Source: Ascoidea tarda (nom. inval.) (lineage: Eukaryota > Ascomycota > Saccharomycetes > Ascoideales > Ascoideaceae). Taken from it: DNA of 64,000 bases. The DNA lies in the NCBI GenBank assembly GCA_030560485.1, contig JAKTTS010000003.1:48633-112632 (forward strand), given 5' to 3'. Under the pieces are notes generated by a model. The model saw nothing but the letters and a program-made list of their open reading frames with translations. It did not search any database and was not told where the DNA came from. This document shows, in pieces, positions 40,441 to 50,325 of this stretch (its first letter is position 1; every line of letters starts with the position of its first letter). Both the position numbers and the translations under genes were made by a program.

Positions 40441-41253
40441 TCTGAATTAATTATTAGTTGGCACTATAAGAGTAAATGGAAAACCAGAGCGAATGATGTA
40501 AATTGAAGCTATATATGTTCTGGAAATTTTCTAATTTGAAATTTTCAATGGACATCGCTGTTTTTATATTAAAACAAAAGCGAAAAAAATTGGTTTCAAA
40601 TACTTCAAGCTTTATTGCCATTTTATTCCTCAACCTTTGTTATTTCCTTATTGCCTTCTTGAAAAGAAAATAACTGGAATAAAAGGGTGTTTTGTCTGTT
40701 GTGTCATTTGCTTTTTAGAAAGCAAAAGAACAAAAGATAAAAGCAAAGAACAAAAATAGTAGACCATTCTAGAATATATTTTCTAACACTTTTCTCTTCT
40801 CAGTATTGATCTCATAGGGAAACAGTGCCGTGATTCTCATATCGCTTCTTACAGGTCTTGTTTCCAAAGGGCTTGGATCAAACCCTTTAATTGAAAAGAA
40901 ATATAAATTTGATTTTTATGCTTTTGGAAATGTCAATTTTTTTTGTTTCTCCGTTTCTTGATTGCTGCGCTGCTTTTACTCGAAAATTATGTATTAAAAG
41001 AAAATTTTACAAAAAAATAGCTGTGCCAGAACAAAATTAAACAAACCACCACCAAAAAAAAAATCAAAAGAAAAAGTTAAAAATTTCAGGCAATTTTAAT
41101 GAAATGAATAAAGTAAACTAACAATAAAACAAAGAAAAATACAAGAAAAATACAAGAAAAATACAAGAAAAATAAACTGTGTTAAAAAAAAAATTGGCAG
41201 AAAAAAAAACGAATGACAAAAAAATTCGCAAAATAAAAGCACAAAACCATCAC
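40441..41253. other. Long upstream region of the GPI-type gene and GYP7 3' flank
   Basis: 813 bp, AT-rich. The segment 40441-41050 is probably the large promoter of the cell-wall gene. An 11-bp repeat lies at 41132-41174. No other gene is visible. Confidence 0.55.
41132..41174. repeat. AAGAAAAATAC 11-bp tandem repeat
   Basis: Four units of AAGAAAAATAC (the last degraded), 80 bp beyond the GYP7 stop and T-rich on its sense strand. Confidence 0.85.
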
Positions 41254-43959
41254 TCAACCGCCTCCCATTCCTGGCTCTCTTTCAACTTCTTTCTGCACCA
41301 CAATTTCTTTACTTAGTAATGCTCTTAAACTTTCAGAGACTTTATAATTTTTATGCTTTTTATCAGTCGTAGACCCATCAGGTTTCTTTTGTTCTGGAGG
41401 TTTAGATGTTTTAGTTTTACTAACTCTATTAGCATTGATTCTATTAATTCTTGGATTGATATTATTGCTAGTAGAAGCATTATTGATGTCATTTTCAAGT
41501 TCATTTTCAGTTTCTACTTCGGTTTCAACTTCACTTTCATTTGGAACTTTATACATTTTAGCCCTTTCTTTCATATCATTTTCTCTATCAATGATTTCTA
41601 TCATTCTTCTAAATCTCAAAAATAGTAACTCTGAGCGGATCAATAAATCATTAATATCCATTGTCAATGCTAAATCATTAATATATCTTAATACTTCATC
41701 AAATTGTCTTAAGTGTCTTTTAATTATCACTTCATGTTTCGATAAAATTGATAAAGCAAAAAACAAATGAAATTCTGAAGTATAGTGATTAGTCCAAAAG
41801 ATTTCCCATAATCTTAAAGTATCATTAAATTCAAATTCTCTTTTAAACCAAACCAATAACATTCTAAAAAAAAAGAATAGTTGATTTGAATCACATTTTT
41901 CCAAATGTAAATACAACTCTGGCAACATAAATTGGACTAATTCAGTTAAAACCAACATTTGGTTTTTCATACCTGACTGGTCCCTAACAAAATTTCTCTC
42001 CATTCTCTCCATGAATTTTGCAAAACACCAAAATGATAATGCATTATCTTGAAAGATGTAGTAAAGCGGAGATAATAAATCTGTCATACCTTGGACATAA
42101 CCCAAGTTCTGATTGTATTCATTGTAAGTGATTAAAATTTCTCTCAAGTTTTTTAAATGTTCATTTTTAATATTAGAAACATTATGTTCTTCGTCATCGC
42201 TATCATTATGATCATTATCGTTATCGCTATCATTATTTTCATCTTTATTGTGGCTTTGATTTTGTTTGCCTTTTTGAGTTGATGACTTTTTTGGGTTTTT
42301 ATAAAGTGACAAATCACGATCAGTTCTATTTATATCCTTTTCAATTCTAAATTTTTGATCTACCCAATGCTCATCTTTTTGTTTTTCTTCTATATCAATT
42401 TTCCATAAATTTAGGTAATGTTGATAGTCAGATCTCAAAGATTTAATAATTTGATTCCTTTCAAAAGTTGAAGAATCCCAGGGAACCACATCTAGTAAGA
42501 ATAACCAAGCTTGGGATCTGATTGTTTCGTTTAAACCACCGTGGAAGATTCTTTCTTTGACTTCATTGACGGTTAAAATTAGATTACCATTATTATCAAA
42601 AAAGGAGCTCCATTCAACTGGGGAAATTTCTTTTCTTCTATGAATCTTTGAGATTTCTTGAATAGATAAGTTTGAGAAATTTCCACCCAATTCTCTGTTT
42701 AATAAGTTTTGATAATTTTTATCAAGAATTAAATCAATTTTATTTTTTTCAGCTTGTTCAGAAATAGCCAAAGCCCATTTAGCTAAATAAACCCTTGCAG
42801 TATCAAAATCGTTATTAATTTTAAGAACCTCAGGTTTGTTTAATAGAGCTTTAACTTTTGGGTTTTCTTCTACCAATTCGTCGACTTTTGATTTTGCTAG
42901 CATTGATACTCTAGCTAAAGATTCTAAGATTGTCCATTTAGCACTTGTAACTATTTTATTGACACTGATATTTTGTAAAGTGTGTCTAATTTTTTCGATT
43001 GATTCATTAATATTGTTATTATTTTTACCTTGGTTATTTGGATCATTTTTGTTTATTGATTTATAATCTGTTGTTACTAACTTTGTATAATTCAAGTCAT
43101 CAGAATTTGGGTTAATTAAGAAAAAGGATGAATCTAGAGATGATCTTTCAACTAGAACATACTTTTTCAAGATGGTGAAGAATTGGTCGCCACCCCAAAA
43201 TAATTGACCTTCATTATTTGAAGAAAATGGATTAAAGTCTTTATTTTTAAATTTTTGTTCTTTTTGAGTAGAGATTGATTCATCATCATGAAAGAATAAA
43301 ATTGGGAAAGTATCAAATTGGGACCTCGAATTGATTATTATTGAACCCCACCACCAACCTAATGATGGGACTCTTGCCTGAATTGAGAAAATATTTGATA
43401 ATGGAGTTTGAAATGAATAAGCACCCATAGATTGCAAAATTGAGCTATTTATGAAAAAAACTTTTTTTCTATTGGAGTTGAGAGAATTAGGGAAATTTTT
43501 GTTATCATGGTTGTTGTTATCATAAGTTGATTTATACTGATTTAAATTGATATATAAATCACAAGATTCAAAGATAGCTCGATCATTTAAATTTGATAAA
43601 GTTGATTCAGGAAACCAGGTTAATAAAATTTCATTATTGATAGAAGTGGGATATACTTTGATTAACGATAAAAACCCAGAAATGTTGTCGCTTTTATTTT
43701 TGGTTAGATGGATATATACTTTTGATTTTGTCCACAATAATTTGGCTTTCCCTGGGGGATAAGTCGAAATTTTTTTTTTCCTTAGTGAGTTATAAGGAGA
43801 TGAATTATTTGAATTGATATTAAGATTGACATTGTCATTGGAATTTTCATTGGACTTGGTCAACGATAAGGGATTGGTAACTGCGTCTGATAGGCTTTCG
43901 CCATTTGACAGATTAGGAGATTTCTCCTGTGATTGTAAAGTGTTCTTGTAGGTACCCAT
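41254..43959 (-). CDS. GYP7: Rab GTPase-activating protein Gyp7 (TBC domain)
   Basis: The first ATG is at 43959-43957 (MGTYKNTLQSQ), giving 901 residues; the frame extends upstream only from GTG. The N-terminal half is the Gyp7-specific region: LLWTKSKVYIHLTKNKSDNI then SGFLSLIKVYP, SLGWWWGSIIINSRSQFDTF. The TBC domain (about residues 470-770) has IFHGGLNETIRSQAWLFLL (containing the RxxxW arginine-finger motif), LYYIFQDNALSFWCFAKFME, NLGYVQGMTDLLSPLY (the glutamine-finger YVQGM), and QLFFFFRMLLVWFKREFEF. In S. cerevisiae Gyp7 stimulates GTP hydrolysis by Ypt7 on vacuolar and endosomal membranes. It carries Asn- and Asp-rich inserts lacking in the 746-residue S. cerevisiae protein. Confidence 0.96.
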   Translation of the reverse strand: MGTYKNTLQSQEKSPNLSNGESLSDAVTNPLSLTKSNENSNDNVNLNINSNNSSPYNSLRKKKISTYPPGKAKLLWTKSKVYIHLTKNKSDNISGFLSLIKVYPTSINNEILLTWFPESTLSNLNDRAIFESCDLYINLNQYKSTYDNNNHDNKNFPNSLNSNRKKVFFINSSILQSMGAYSFQTPLSNIFSIQARVPSLGWWWGSIIINSRSQFDTFPILFFHDDESISTQKEQKFKNKDFNPFSSNNEGQLFWGGDQFFTILKKYVLVERSSLDSSFFLINPNSDDLNYTKLVTTDYKSINKNDPNNQGKNNNNINESIEKIRHTLQNISVNKIVTSAKWTILESLARVSMLAKSKVDELVEENPKVKALLNKPEVLKINNDFDTARVYLAKWALAISEQAEKNKIDLILDKNYQNLLNRELGGNFSNLSIQEISKIHRRKEISPVEWSSFFDNNGNLILTVNEVKERIFHGGLNETIRSQAWLFLLDVVPWDSSTFERNQIIKSLRSDYQHYLNLWKIDIEEKQKDEHWVDQKFRIEKDINRTDRDLSLYKNPKKSSTQKGKQNQSHNKDENNDSDNDNDHNDSDDEEHNVSNIKNEHLKNLREILITYNEYNQNLGYVQGMTDLLSPLYYIFQDNALSFWCFAKFMERMERNFVRDQSGMKNQMLVLTELVQFMLPELYLHLEKCDSNQLFFFFRMLLVWFKREFEFNDTLRLWEIFWTNHYTSEFHLFFALSILSKHEVIIKRHLRQFDEVLRYINDLALTMDINDLLIRSELLFLRFRRMIEIIDRENDMKERAKMYKVPNESEVETEVETENELENDINNASTSNNINPRINRINANRVSKTKTSKPPEQKKPDGSTTDKKHKNYKVSESLRALLSKEIVVQKEVEREPGMGGG

Positions 43960-44856
43960 TTGAGGATATGTACTGCAAAATAGAGAGACTGTGCTGGCAA
44001 TAGTGTCTAGAGTTAATTGGGTAGAAGGTAACACTTCCTCCAGCTTCTGGTTTTATATATCTTGCTCCAGTTCCAAAATCCCAAAGATTGTTTTGCAACA
44101 GATGACGCTTGATTTCTAAACGTGAGCTGCTTTCAGTAAAAGGGCTATACTTAGTTCGCGCAACCGGGAGAGCGACGAGGAACAGCACCGAGCAACCAAG
44201 TCCACTATAGGGCTGTCCCTGAGGAAGCGGGCCGGGGTCTGGGGAGGCTGGGGTAGCACAGGCAGCACAGGCAGCACGTGATGCAATCACGGCAGGGCCC
44301 TGATTGCTGGAGCTGTGTTTCATGCAGATGGAACTGCAGGAGCTGCAGAAGCTGCAGGAGCTGTAAAAACAAAGGTGTCTGAAGAAGAGAGGTCTGTCAA
44401 GGCCTGGCTCATAACCATGCTTTCACAGACAAGCTGTTGCTCCAATTCCCGAAATACCGGTGTTAAGAGCCAAGTTAGGTTTTTCAGAAGGTTTCAGGAT
44501 GCCGGTCAGCTGACCCATTAGTTGATTCAGATGGCCAAGTTGATTTTATTTCTAATTCCAACTGGAATTAAAGTAGATTGTAAATATATTAAAAATACTA
44601 TTTGAATGCTTTTAGTTATCTTGTATACAACAATAGTATCTATCATTGATATGTTTACTTTGGTTACAATTATTATGAAGTTCATACATACATAATACTC
44701 ATTTTTTCACAAAACCCAAGGAGAAACCAACCGAATTTCTAATGATAAGCTAAATAGAACATAACTTTGAGCACAATATTTTAGGAATTTTCTGGGTATT
44801 TTCAAGTTTTGTGAAATATTACACATTTCTAAAAGCATAGCTGCAGATTTGTTGGC
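43960..44856. other. GYP7 promoter with G+C-rich patch and CACGTG
   Basis: 44140-44500 is G+C-rich relative to the surroundings. It holds GCACAGGCA-type tandem units (44255-44275), CACGTG at 44275-44280, and GAGCTGCAGAAGCTGCAG repeats near 44338-44362. Overlapping short frames reflect low stop density. No gene is called. Confidence 0.55.
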
Positions 44857-45450
44857 ATGGAATTCTTGTTGAACCGATTTTTTAGCTGCTCCCAGCAATT
44901 GCTTTATTGGTTCGATCTCATGCATGTCAATGCCTGCTATTCGAAGAATTGCGCATACTATATATATTTCCAAATGAATCCTATTCATATAACAATATTT
45001 TGCTCTGTTTTCGTAGAAATAAATACATTATTTGTATTATCTATAACTAGTAAGAAATATATCAACAATGGAGCTGGAAATCTCAAAAAAAGTCTCTCTT
45101 AATAATAAAATCAATGAGATGACTATTCCAAACAATGGAAAATACCCAGAGAATTTAAATTCGTTAAACTTATCAAATAATGCTATTAAAAGGCTATCAA
45201 TAGTCGAAGAATTAAATAACTGCTCATACATAGACCTAAGATGTAACAAAATCACTTGACGATTCCTGATAGAATATTATATAACAACAGCAAAGATTTT
45301 CTCAAATTGCCTAACCTCAAAGCAATTACAACAGGAAGATGTGTACATGCTCCTGTGGAAGAATTTGATGAGTTGGTTGATAAATTTCCAAACTTCAAAT
45401 TGATGTGCCTTAAGAGACCAAAAAAAATATTTAGCTATTCTCAACTTTGA
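44857..45450 (+). pseudogene. Decayed leucine-rich-repeat gene, copy B
   Basis: Three plus-strand fragments in alternating frames read as one LRR protein. 44857-44990: an N-terminal part with LLYWFDLMHVNACYSKNC. 45068-45259: LRRs LNSLNLSNNAIKRLSIVEEL and NNCSYIDLRCNKIT. Then, after a frame change at about 45257, LTIPDRILYNNSKDFLKLPN and LKAITTGRC up to 45450. The YWF(D/N)LMHVNA segment and the underlying 31-nt block (44903-44933; 28 of 31 bases) are shared with copy A at 5.6 kb, and the LRR part follows on the same strand in both. Several frame breaks show loss of function. The short minus-strand frame 44707-44988 overlapping the block is likely a shadow. Confidence 0.6.
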
Positions 45451-46230
45451 ACTGTGTTAGAGGCAATCTATCTAACACAATAGCACTTCTTATGCTACAT
45501 CTCTTGCCCCTGTTATCTCAATCACAATCCATTTGTGGTTGTTGATCTTGAGAAATATCTCAACGTCAAATTATTATTATCACCATTATTATTATTATTA
45601 CCTTCTCTTTTTGGATTCAAATTTCCTAAAATATTGTTATTAAAACCTTCATTTATATGCTGTATTCAATTGTTAGTCTTAAAAAAATTCATTATTTTAT
45701 TTTTATTATTTTATTTTTATCATTATTATTTATCCTAATTAAACTTCAAGAAATTTTTTATTTGTATTTTAGTTATTGTTCTTGTGCAGACATTGTTATG
45801 CAAAAATCTATAAAATAACATTTGCTGTTGTTTGTATGTCTATTTTCTTGTTAAGAATAGACCCAAAGATACCAGAGAAACCAAAATTTGTGAAGTAATT
45901 TGGTCAATGAGTTTAGTAATTATCCATGTATTTGCTTGATTTCTGGGCGATTGAATATCTGTAACAATCATTCAGGTGTGAACTTCAGGTACTGCTTCTT
46001 TGTATTTCTGAATATCTCGGAATTCAGAAAAAGATGCTATTCCGAAGAGATGGTTGGTTTTTCATGGTCGAAATGCACGTGCATATGCAATTAGTTTCCC
46101 AATCGGGTGCGTAGATGCTCCAGCAGCAGAGAGCAAAATAGTTGAAAAGAAAATGGTGATGGTGAAGCATTGTTAGTCACTTTTACTGTTTTGTCTTACT
46201 GTTGCTGCCACTGTTGTGCTATTGCAGACC
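45451..46230. other. Intergenic region upstream of PEX7
   Basis: AT-rich with ATTATTATT-like runs (45570-45730); it may include the eroded end of the LRR pseudogene. A palindrome TGCACGTGCA (46074-46083) lies about 150 bp before PEX7. A short pyrimidine tract ending CAG just before the ATG looks like a splice acceptor but has no branch site or donor. Confidence 0.5.
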
Positions 46231-47367
46231 ATGCTTTCCTTCAGAACCACTGGATATAGTGGGTATGCTACCAAGTACTCCTGCTTTTTCGACAACAAGA
46301 TAGCTGTTGCTACCTCTGCCAACTATGGTTTGGTTGGAAATGGGAAGCTATTTGTTCTTTCTATTGAACCTGATGGAACTTTGAAGTCTGATATCGAGTT
46401 TGAGACCCAAGATGGGCTATACGATTTGGCCTGGTCTGAAGTTCATGAAAACCATATCGCTGTTGCCTCTGGCGATGGGAGCATTAAAATTTTTGATATT
46501 TCTTTAAACAATTTCCCCATAATGATGTGGCAAGAACATAAGAGAGAAGTCTTTTCGATATCTTGGGATTTAGTTGACAAATTGAATTTCAGTTCAAGTT
46601 CCTGGGATGGCACAATAAAAATTTGGAATCCAAATTCGAAAACGAGTTTAATGACTCTATCACCAATGAATATCGATCAATCTGTTAATGTTGAAAGCAA
46701 TCCTATTAATCTGAACAACCTAAAAAAATCCTCGATACCTTTATCCAATTCCAAAAATGAGTCGATGGTCAGTACAACAACTCAAGAATGTATATATCAA
46801 GTGGTATTTTCTCCACATACTCCAAATAACCTTATCTCTGTCAATGCTTCATCTCATTTGCATCTTTGGGACATTAGATCTCCCAAGCCAAAAGTAATGG
46901 ATTTTGTAGCTCATGGGGGTTTGGAAGCATTAACTTGTGATTGGAATAAATACAGACCAACGGTTATTGCATCTGCTGGTGTAGATAAATCAATTAAAAT
47001 ATGGGATTTAAGAATGATTACCAATATAGATGGACCGAGTGCTAATAATTCAATTCCGAATCCAACCAATCAAATGTTGGGCCATGAGTTTGCTGTTCGA
47101 AAAATTATTTGGTCTCCTCATAATGGGAAAAATATTTTATCATGTTCGTACGATATGACTTCAAGAGTATGGAACGATATTACCGATGACAATGCTAATT
47201 ATCAGAGCTCGAGAAGAATGAATAGTGCGAACGCATGTAGAGGAATATTTAATAATCATCAAGAATTTGTTTTGGGTGGTGATTGGTCACTTTGGGGTAA
47301 TCCAGGTTGGGTTGCGACTACTTCTTGGGATGAAATGGTTTATATATGGGACACCAATAGATTATAG
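46231..47367 (+). CDS. PEX7: Peroxisomal PTS2 receptor Pex7 (WD40)
   Basis: ATG at 46231 gives 378 residues, the usual Pex7 length. MLSFRTTGYSGYATKYSCFF is the characteristic N-terminus (S. cerevisiae: MLRYHMQGFSGYGVQYSPF, from memory). Six to seven WD40 blades follow, with GLYDLAWSEVHENHIAVASG, SGDGSIKIFD, SSSWDGTIKIWNP, SVNASSHLHLWDIR, VIASAGVDKSIKIWDLR, CSYDMTSRVWN and a terminal TTSWDEMVYIWDTNRL. It binds PTS2 signal peptides in the cytosol and carries cargo, with a co-receptor, to the peroxisomal import machinery. An insert of polar residues lies between blades 3 and 4 (about residues 145-185). Confidence 0.96.
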   Translation: MLSFRTTGYSGYATKYSCFFDNKIAVATSANYGLVGNGKLFVLSIEPDGTLKSDIEFETQDGLYDLAWSEVHENHIAVASGDGSIKIFDISLNNFPIMMWQEHKREVFSISWDLVDKLNFSSSSWDGTIKIWNPNSKTSLMTLSPMNIDQSVNVESNPINLNNLKKSSIPLSNSKNESMVSTTTQECIYQVVFSPHTPNNLISVNASSHLHLWDIRSPKPKVMDFVAHGGLEALTCDWNKYRPTVIASAGVDKSIKIWDLRMITNIDGPSANNSIPNPTNQMLGHEFAVRKIIWSPHNGKNILSCSYDMTSRVWNDITDDNANYQSSRRMNSANACRGIFNNHQEFVLGGDWSLWGNPGWVATTSWDEMVYIWDTNRL

Positions 47368-47762
47368 TAGATGAGTGTTATAATTGTTATTTTTAATTTA
47401 TTGTCTGATTTTTTTTTTTTTTCGTCTGTTTCTTGTTAGTTTATTTGATTCTTAATTTCTGTTTTACTTTTGTTTTTATTTTTATTTTTATTTTTATTTT
47501 TATTTTTGTTTTTGTTTTTGTTTTTGCATATTATCATTAACAATTTTACACTAAAACTATTAATTGATATCATTAATTTTGAATATTATTATTTGTAAAC
47601 ATAATGAACTTGTTACACAAAACCGTTGTTTTCTTTTTTTTTGTTTTTTGTTTTTTGTTTGTTTTGCATTTTTAAAAATATAGAGAGAAACATATAAACA
47701 GGTTTGATAAGGAATAAAAAGACTGAAGAACAATTAGTATTAGCGAGATTTATTATTATAAA
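47368..47762. other. PEX7 3' flank and promoter of the orphan secreted-protein gene
   Basis: T-rich. It contains the TTTTTA/TTTTTG hexamer array at 47472-47525. No gene is seen. Confidence 0.6.
47472..47525 (+). repeat. TTTTTA/TTTTTG hexamer array downstream of PEX7
   Basis: About six TTTTTA units followed by about three TTTTTG units, 105 bp past the PEX7 stop. Confidence 0.85.
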
Positions 47763-49145
47763 ATGAGGAAATGTTGTTTAAGTTTTTCAAAGATAATAGT
47801 GGTATTATTAGTATTGTTAAGCGGTAGTTTGAAGGTGGAAAGCAAGAGGATTGGAAGATTGAAAAAGTATAATGAGAGGAAAATTTGTAAAATCAATTCA
47901 AATTTGGAGAAATCGTTTTCTGGGGTAACAGTATCAAGACAATATATAATTTTGAACAATGAGGCGCCATTGAATAATTTCAATTCTATCAGTTTATGTT
48001 TAAATAACGAATTACAATGGGAAGTTTTAAATTTATTGAATAACCGGAAAAAGTTATTTGAGTGGGATAAACCTTATTGTTCATTAGTTAATAAAGATAC
48101 AGGTAATGGTAATGGTGATGGTAATGGTAATGGTAGAGATAATGGTAATGATAATAATGATAACAATGATAATAATGATAAAGATAGAAAAATTAATAGA
48201 AATCTTGAAGAATTTTTTAAGAAAAAAAAGGTTAATGATATTAAAAAGTTTGAGAATCATGCAAGACCATTGATAACTATAAATAAAGAAGTTAGCAATA
48301 AGGTTAGTGATAAGAGTAGTAAGAATAAGATTGATGGGAAGTTGGAAGTTTCGTGGAAAAGTGTAATAGAATTGGATGGAGATGGAGATGGAGATGGAGA
48401 TGGGATTAATAAACGATCCAAGGATAGTGAGCAGTATGAAATTAAGGATATTGAGTGTTACAAATTTGCTAGAAGAAAAGAGTATGTTAAAAGAAGAGAC
48501 GTTTGGAGCCCAATGAAGTGGATTGGGGGATTGTTTAAATGCGAATTGAGAGAAGAAGATAAGGTAAAGTTGTATCAACGAGAAAAGTTGAGTGAGAATT
48601 ATCAAGCAGTTGGTAGTTTAAGGTGTTATAATAATTTGACCGAGGGAATAAGTCCCTTAATCTCGGAAGATTTAAGTTTACAGTGGATCGAGAAGATGAA
48701 GGGTGATGAGGGCGAGGATGATGGTGATGATGATGGGGATGGTGAGGGTGAGGAAGATGAAGGGGAAGAGTACTATCAAGTGAAGAGAGTGCCATTATTT
48801 TACACGATTGATGAAAAGGTTGATGGGAGTTGGAGGGAGGGAATTGATGTTAATGAGGAGTATAAGTTTGAGGAAGATGAAGAGGAGGATGGTGAAAGAA
48901 GAGTTGAGGTTTTGTTGCGGTTGATGGACAGGATCATTGAGAAAGATGAAGTTGAGTATTTGCCATGGAATTTAAAGAAAAGCAATGAAAATTTAAAAAG
49001 CAGTAAGATGTCGTGTTTGTTGTCGAATTTGAATCTCGAGCAAAAGTTTGTGAATCTTATGGGGAGTTTGCCCAGTTGGCGAGTGGAAAGATATTACGAG
49101 GAGATAGAAGGGGTATGGCGAGGTTATTTGGAAGTGAGAAGATAA
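47763..49145 (+). CDS. Orphan secreted or lumenal acidic protein, 460 residues
   Basis: No family recognised. The N-terminus is a clear signal peptide (IIVVLLVLLSGSLKVES), followed by a dibasic site (KR). The mature protein has eight or so cysteines spread through it (for example RKICKI, SLCLN, PYCSL, IECYKF, FKCEL, LRCYN, SCLLS), compatible with disulphides. Three low-complexity tracts are present: Gly-Asn/Asp (about residues 113-140), Gly-Asp (205-215) and Gly-Asp-Glu (325-345). Conserved-looking parts include RRDVWSPMKWIGGLFKCEL and LPSWRVERYYEEIEGVWRGY near the C-terminus. There is no membrane segment or GPI signal, so it may be secreted or an ER/Golgi/vacuole lumen protein. Confidence 0.7.
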   Translation: MRKCCLSFSKIIVVLLVLLSGSLKVESKRIGRLKKYNERKICKINSNLEKSFSGVTVSRQYIILNNEAPLNNFNSISLCLNNELQWEVLNLLNNRKKLFEWDKPYCSLVNKDTGNGNGDGNGNGRDNGNDNNDNNDNNDKDRKINRNLEEFFKKKKVNDIKKFENHARPLITINKEVSNKVSDKSSKNKIDGKLEVSWKSVIELDGDGDGDGDGINKRSKDSEQYEIKDIECYKFARRKEYVKRRDVWSPMKWIGGLFKCELREEDKVKLYQREKLSENYQAVGSLRCYNNLTEGISPLISEDLSLQWIEKMKGDEGEDDGDDDGDGEGEEDEGEEYYQVKRVPLFYTIDEKVDGSWREGIDVNEEYKFEEDEEEDGERRVEVLLRLMDRIIEKDEVEYLPWNLKKSNENLKSSKMSCLLSNLNLEQKFVNLMGSLPSWRVERYYEEIEGVWRGYLEVRR

Positions 49146-49302
49146 TCGTATTCGTCATTATATATAGATATAGATATAGATATAGTAATTAATTAAATAA
49201 TTAAATAAAAGGTTGGAAAAAAGAAGTGAAGTGGAAAAAAAAAAGCAAATGAATTAAAGTAGGAAGGTGAGAGGAAATTAGAGTGTTTTATAATTTAGAT
49301 AG

Positions 49303-50325
49303 TTAATAGTTTTTAACGAAATTTATACCCTTTGTGATATTTGGATACAACTGGTCCACTGAAACTTTGATTAGATCTGATTCATCGTTATTGATTTTAT
49401 CCAAGATGGAGGAGTCGATTTCTGTGACACCATTAGGACCCAAGACACAAGGAACCGAGAAGAAATTAATGTCAGAGCTTAATTTCTGTTTGAAATCAGC
49501 AGCACCATTGATAGAGTCGGCCAAGTTGATGTAGCAGCAGGCAGTGACTAGAGAATCTGTTGAGTTTGAGGAGGGTTGGACAGCTAGTTTGATAATCTTT
49601 TCAGCCAATTCGAAACCAGCGTAGGCCATTGACAAAGTGGCCGAGCCCTTACCATCTTTAGCTTTGACGACCTCGTCACCAGCGTATTGGACTCTATTTA
49701 TTAGAGAAGCCTTTTGCTGGGAAGAAAGAGAGTTGTAGATTTGAGGAGCACCAAGGGAGAATAATGGAACAATGGTTTCACCACTGTGACCACCAATAAC
49801 TGGGATATTAAAGTCTTCAGGTTTGGATTGGTTGGTAGAGTCCAACTGTGAGATAAAAGTATTTGATCTGACGATATCCAAATTTGTGACACCAAAGATT
49901 TTGTTTGGGTTAAAGACGTTATATTTTTTCAAGACTTCGCAGACGATTGGAACAGTTGAGTTAACAGGGTTGGAAATGATCAAGACAAAGGCATTTGGAC
50001 AAGTTTCAGCAATACCAATGGTCAAGTCTCTGATTATACCTGCGTTGATTTTGAATAAATCGTCTCTGGTCATACCAGGTTTTCTTGGAATACCGGCAGG
50101 TATTATAACCAAGTCAGAGTTCTCAAGGGATTTTTTCAAACCGTCGTTAGCAGGCAAGTAGGAGGAGACTTTGCATTTAGTGCAAATGTGAGCCAAATCA
50201 GCACCAACACCAGGAGCGTTGACGACATCGTATAAGGAGAGCTCGTCGACGTATGGAGAGAGTTTGAATAGTAAGGATAATGGTTGACCAATACCACCGG
50301 CAGCACCACAGACAGTAACCTTCAT
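49303..50325 (-). CDS. Malate dehydrogenase, cytosolic type (no PTS1, no presequence)
   Basis: A 340-residue NAD-dependent malate dehydrogenase of the mitochondrial/E. coli-like family. The Rossmann turn [13 protein letters not shown] (residues 7-19), the substrate-binding [12 protein letters not shown] with its two arginines, [22 protein letters not shown], and the catalytic histidine in [11 protein letters not shown] (about residue 178) are all present. It interconverts malate and oxaloacetate. The protein begins at the Rossmann fold without a presequence and ends NFVKNY, not in an SKL-type PTS1, so the likely compartment is the cytosol (MDH2-like). A non-canonical peroxisomal route cannot be excluded. 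The exact paralogue is not assigned. Confidence 0.92.
   Translation of the reverse strand: MKVTVCGAAGGIGQPLSLLFKLSPYVDELSLYDVVNAPGVGADLAHICTKCKVSSYLPANDGLKKSLENSDLVIIPAGIPRKPGMTRDDLFKINAGIIRDLTIGIAETCPNAFVLIISNPVNSTVPIVCEVLKKYNVFNPNKIFGVTNLDIVRSNTFISQLDSTNQSKPEDFNIPVIGGHSGETIVPLFSLGAPQIYNSLSSQQKASLINRVQYAGDEVVKAKDGKGSATLSMAYAGFELAEKIIKLAVQPSSNSTDSLVTACCYINLADSINGAADFKQKLSSDINFFSVPCVLGPNGVTEIDSSILDKINNDESDLIKVSVDQLYPNITKGINFVKNY

Noticed and set aside
44707-44988. 93-codon minus-strand frame with IDMHEIEPIKQLL, similar to IDMHQIKPINNTL read on the plus strand at 5.63 kb
   Set aside because: First considered a second divergent gene shared by both loci. The same DNA block on the other strand gives YWF(D/N)LMHVNA colinear with the LRR fragments, a simpler explanation.
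46205-46230. Possible 3' splice site (pyrimidine tract ending CAG) just before the PEX7 ATG
   Set aside because: No TACTAAC branch point or GTATGT donor upstream, and ATG at 46231 already gives a full-length Pex7 N-terminus.
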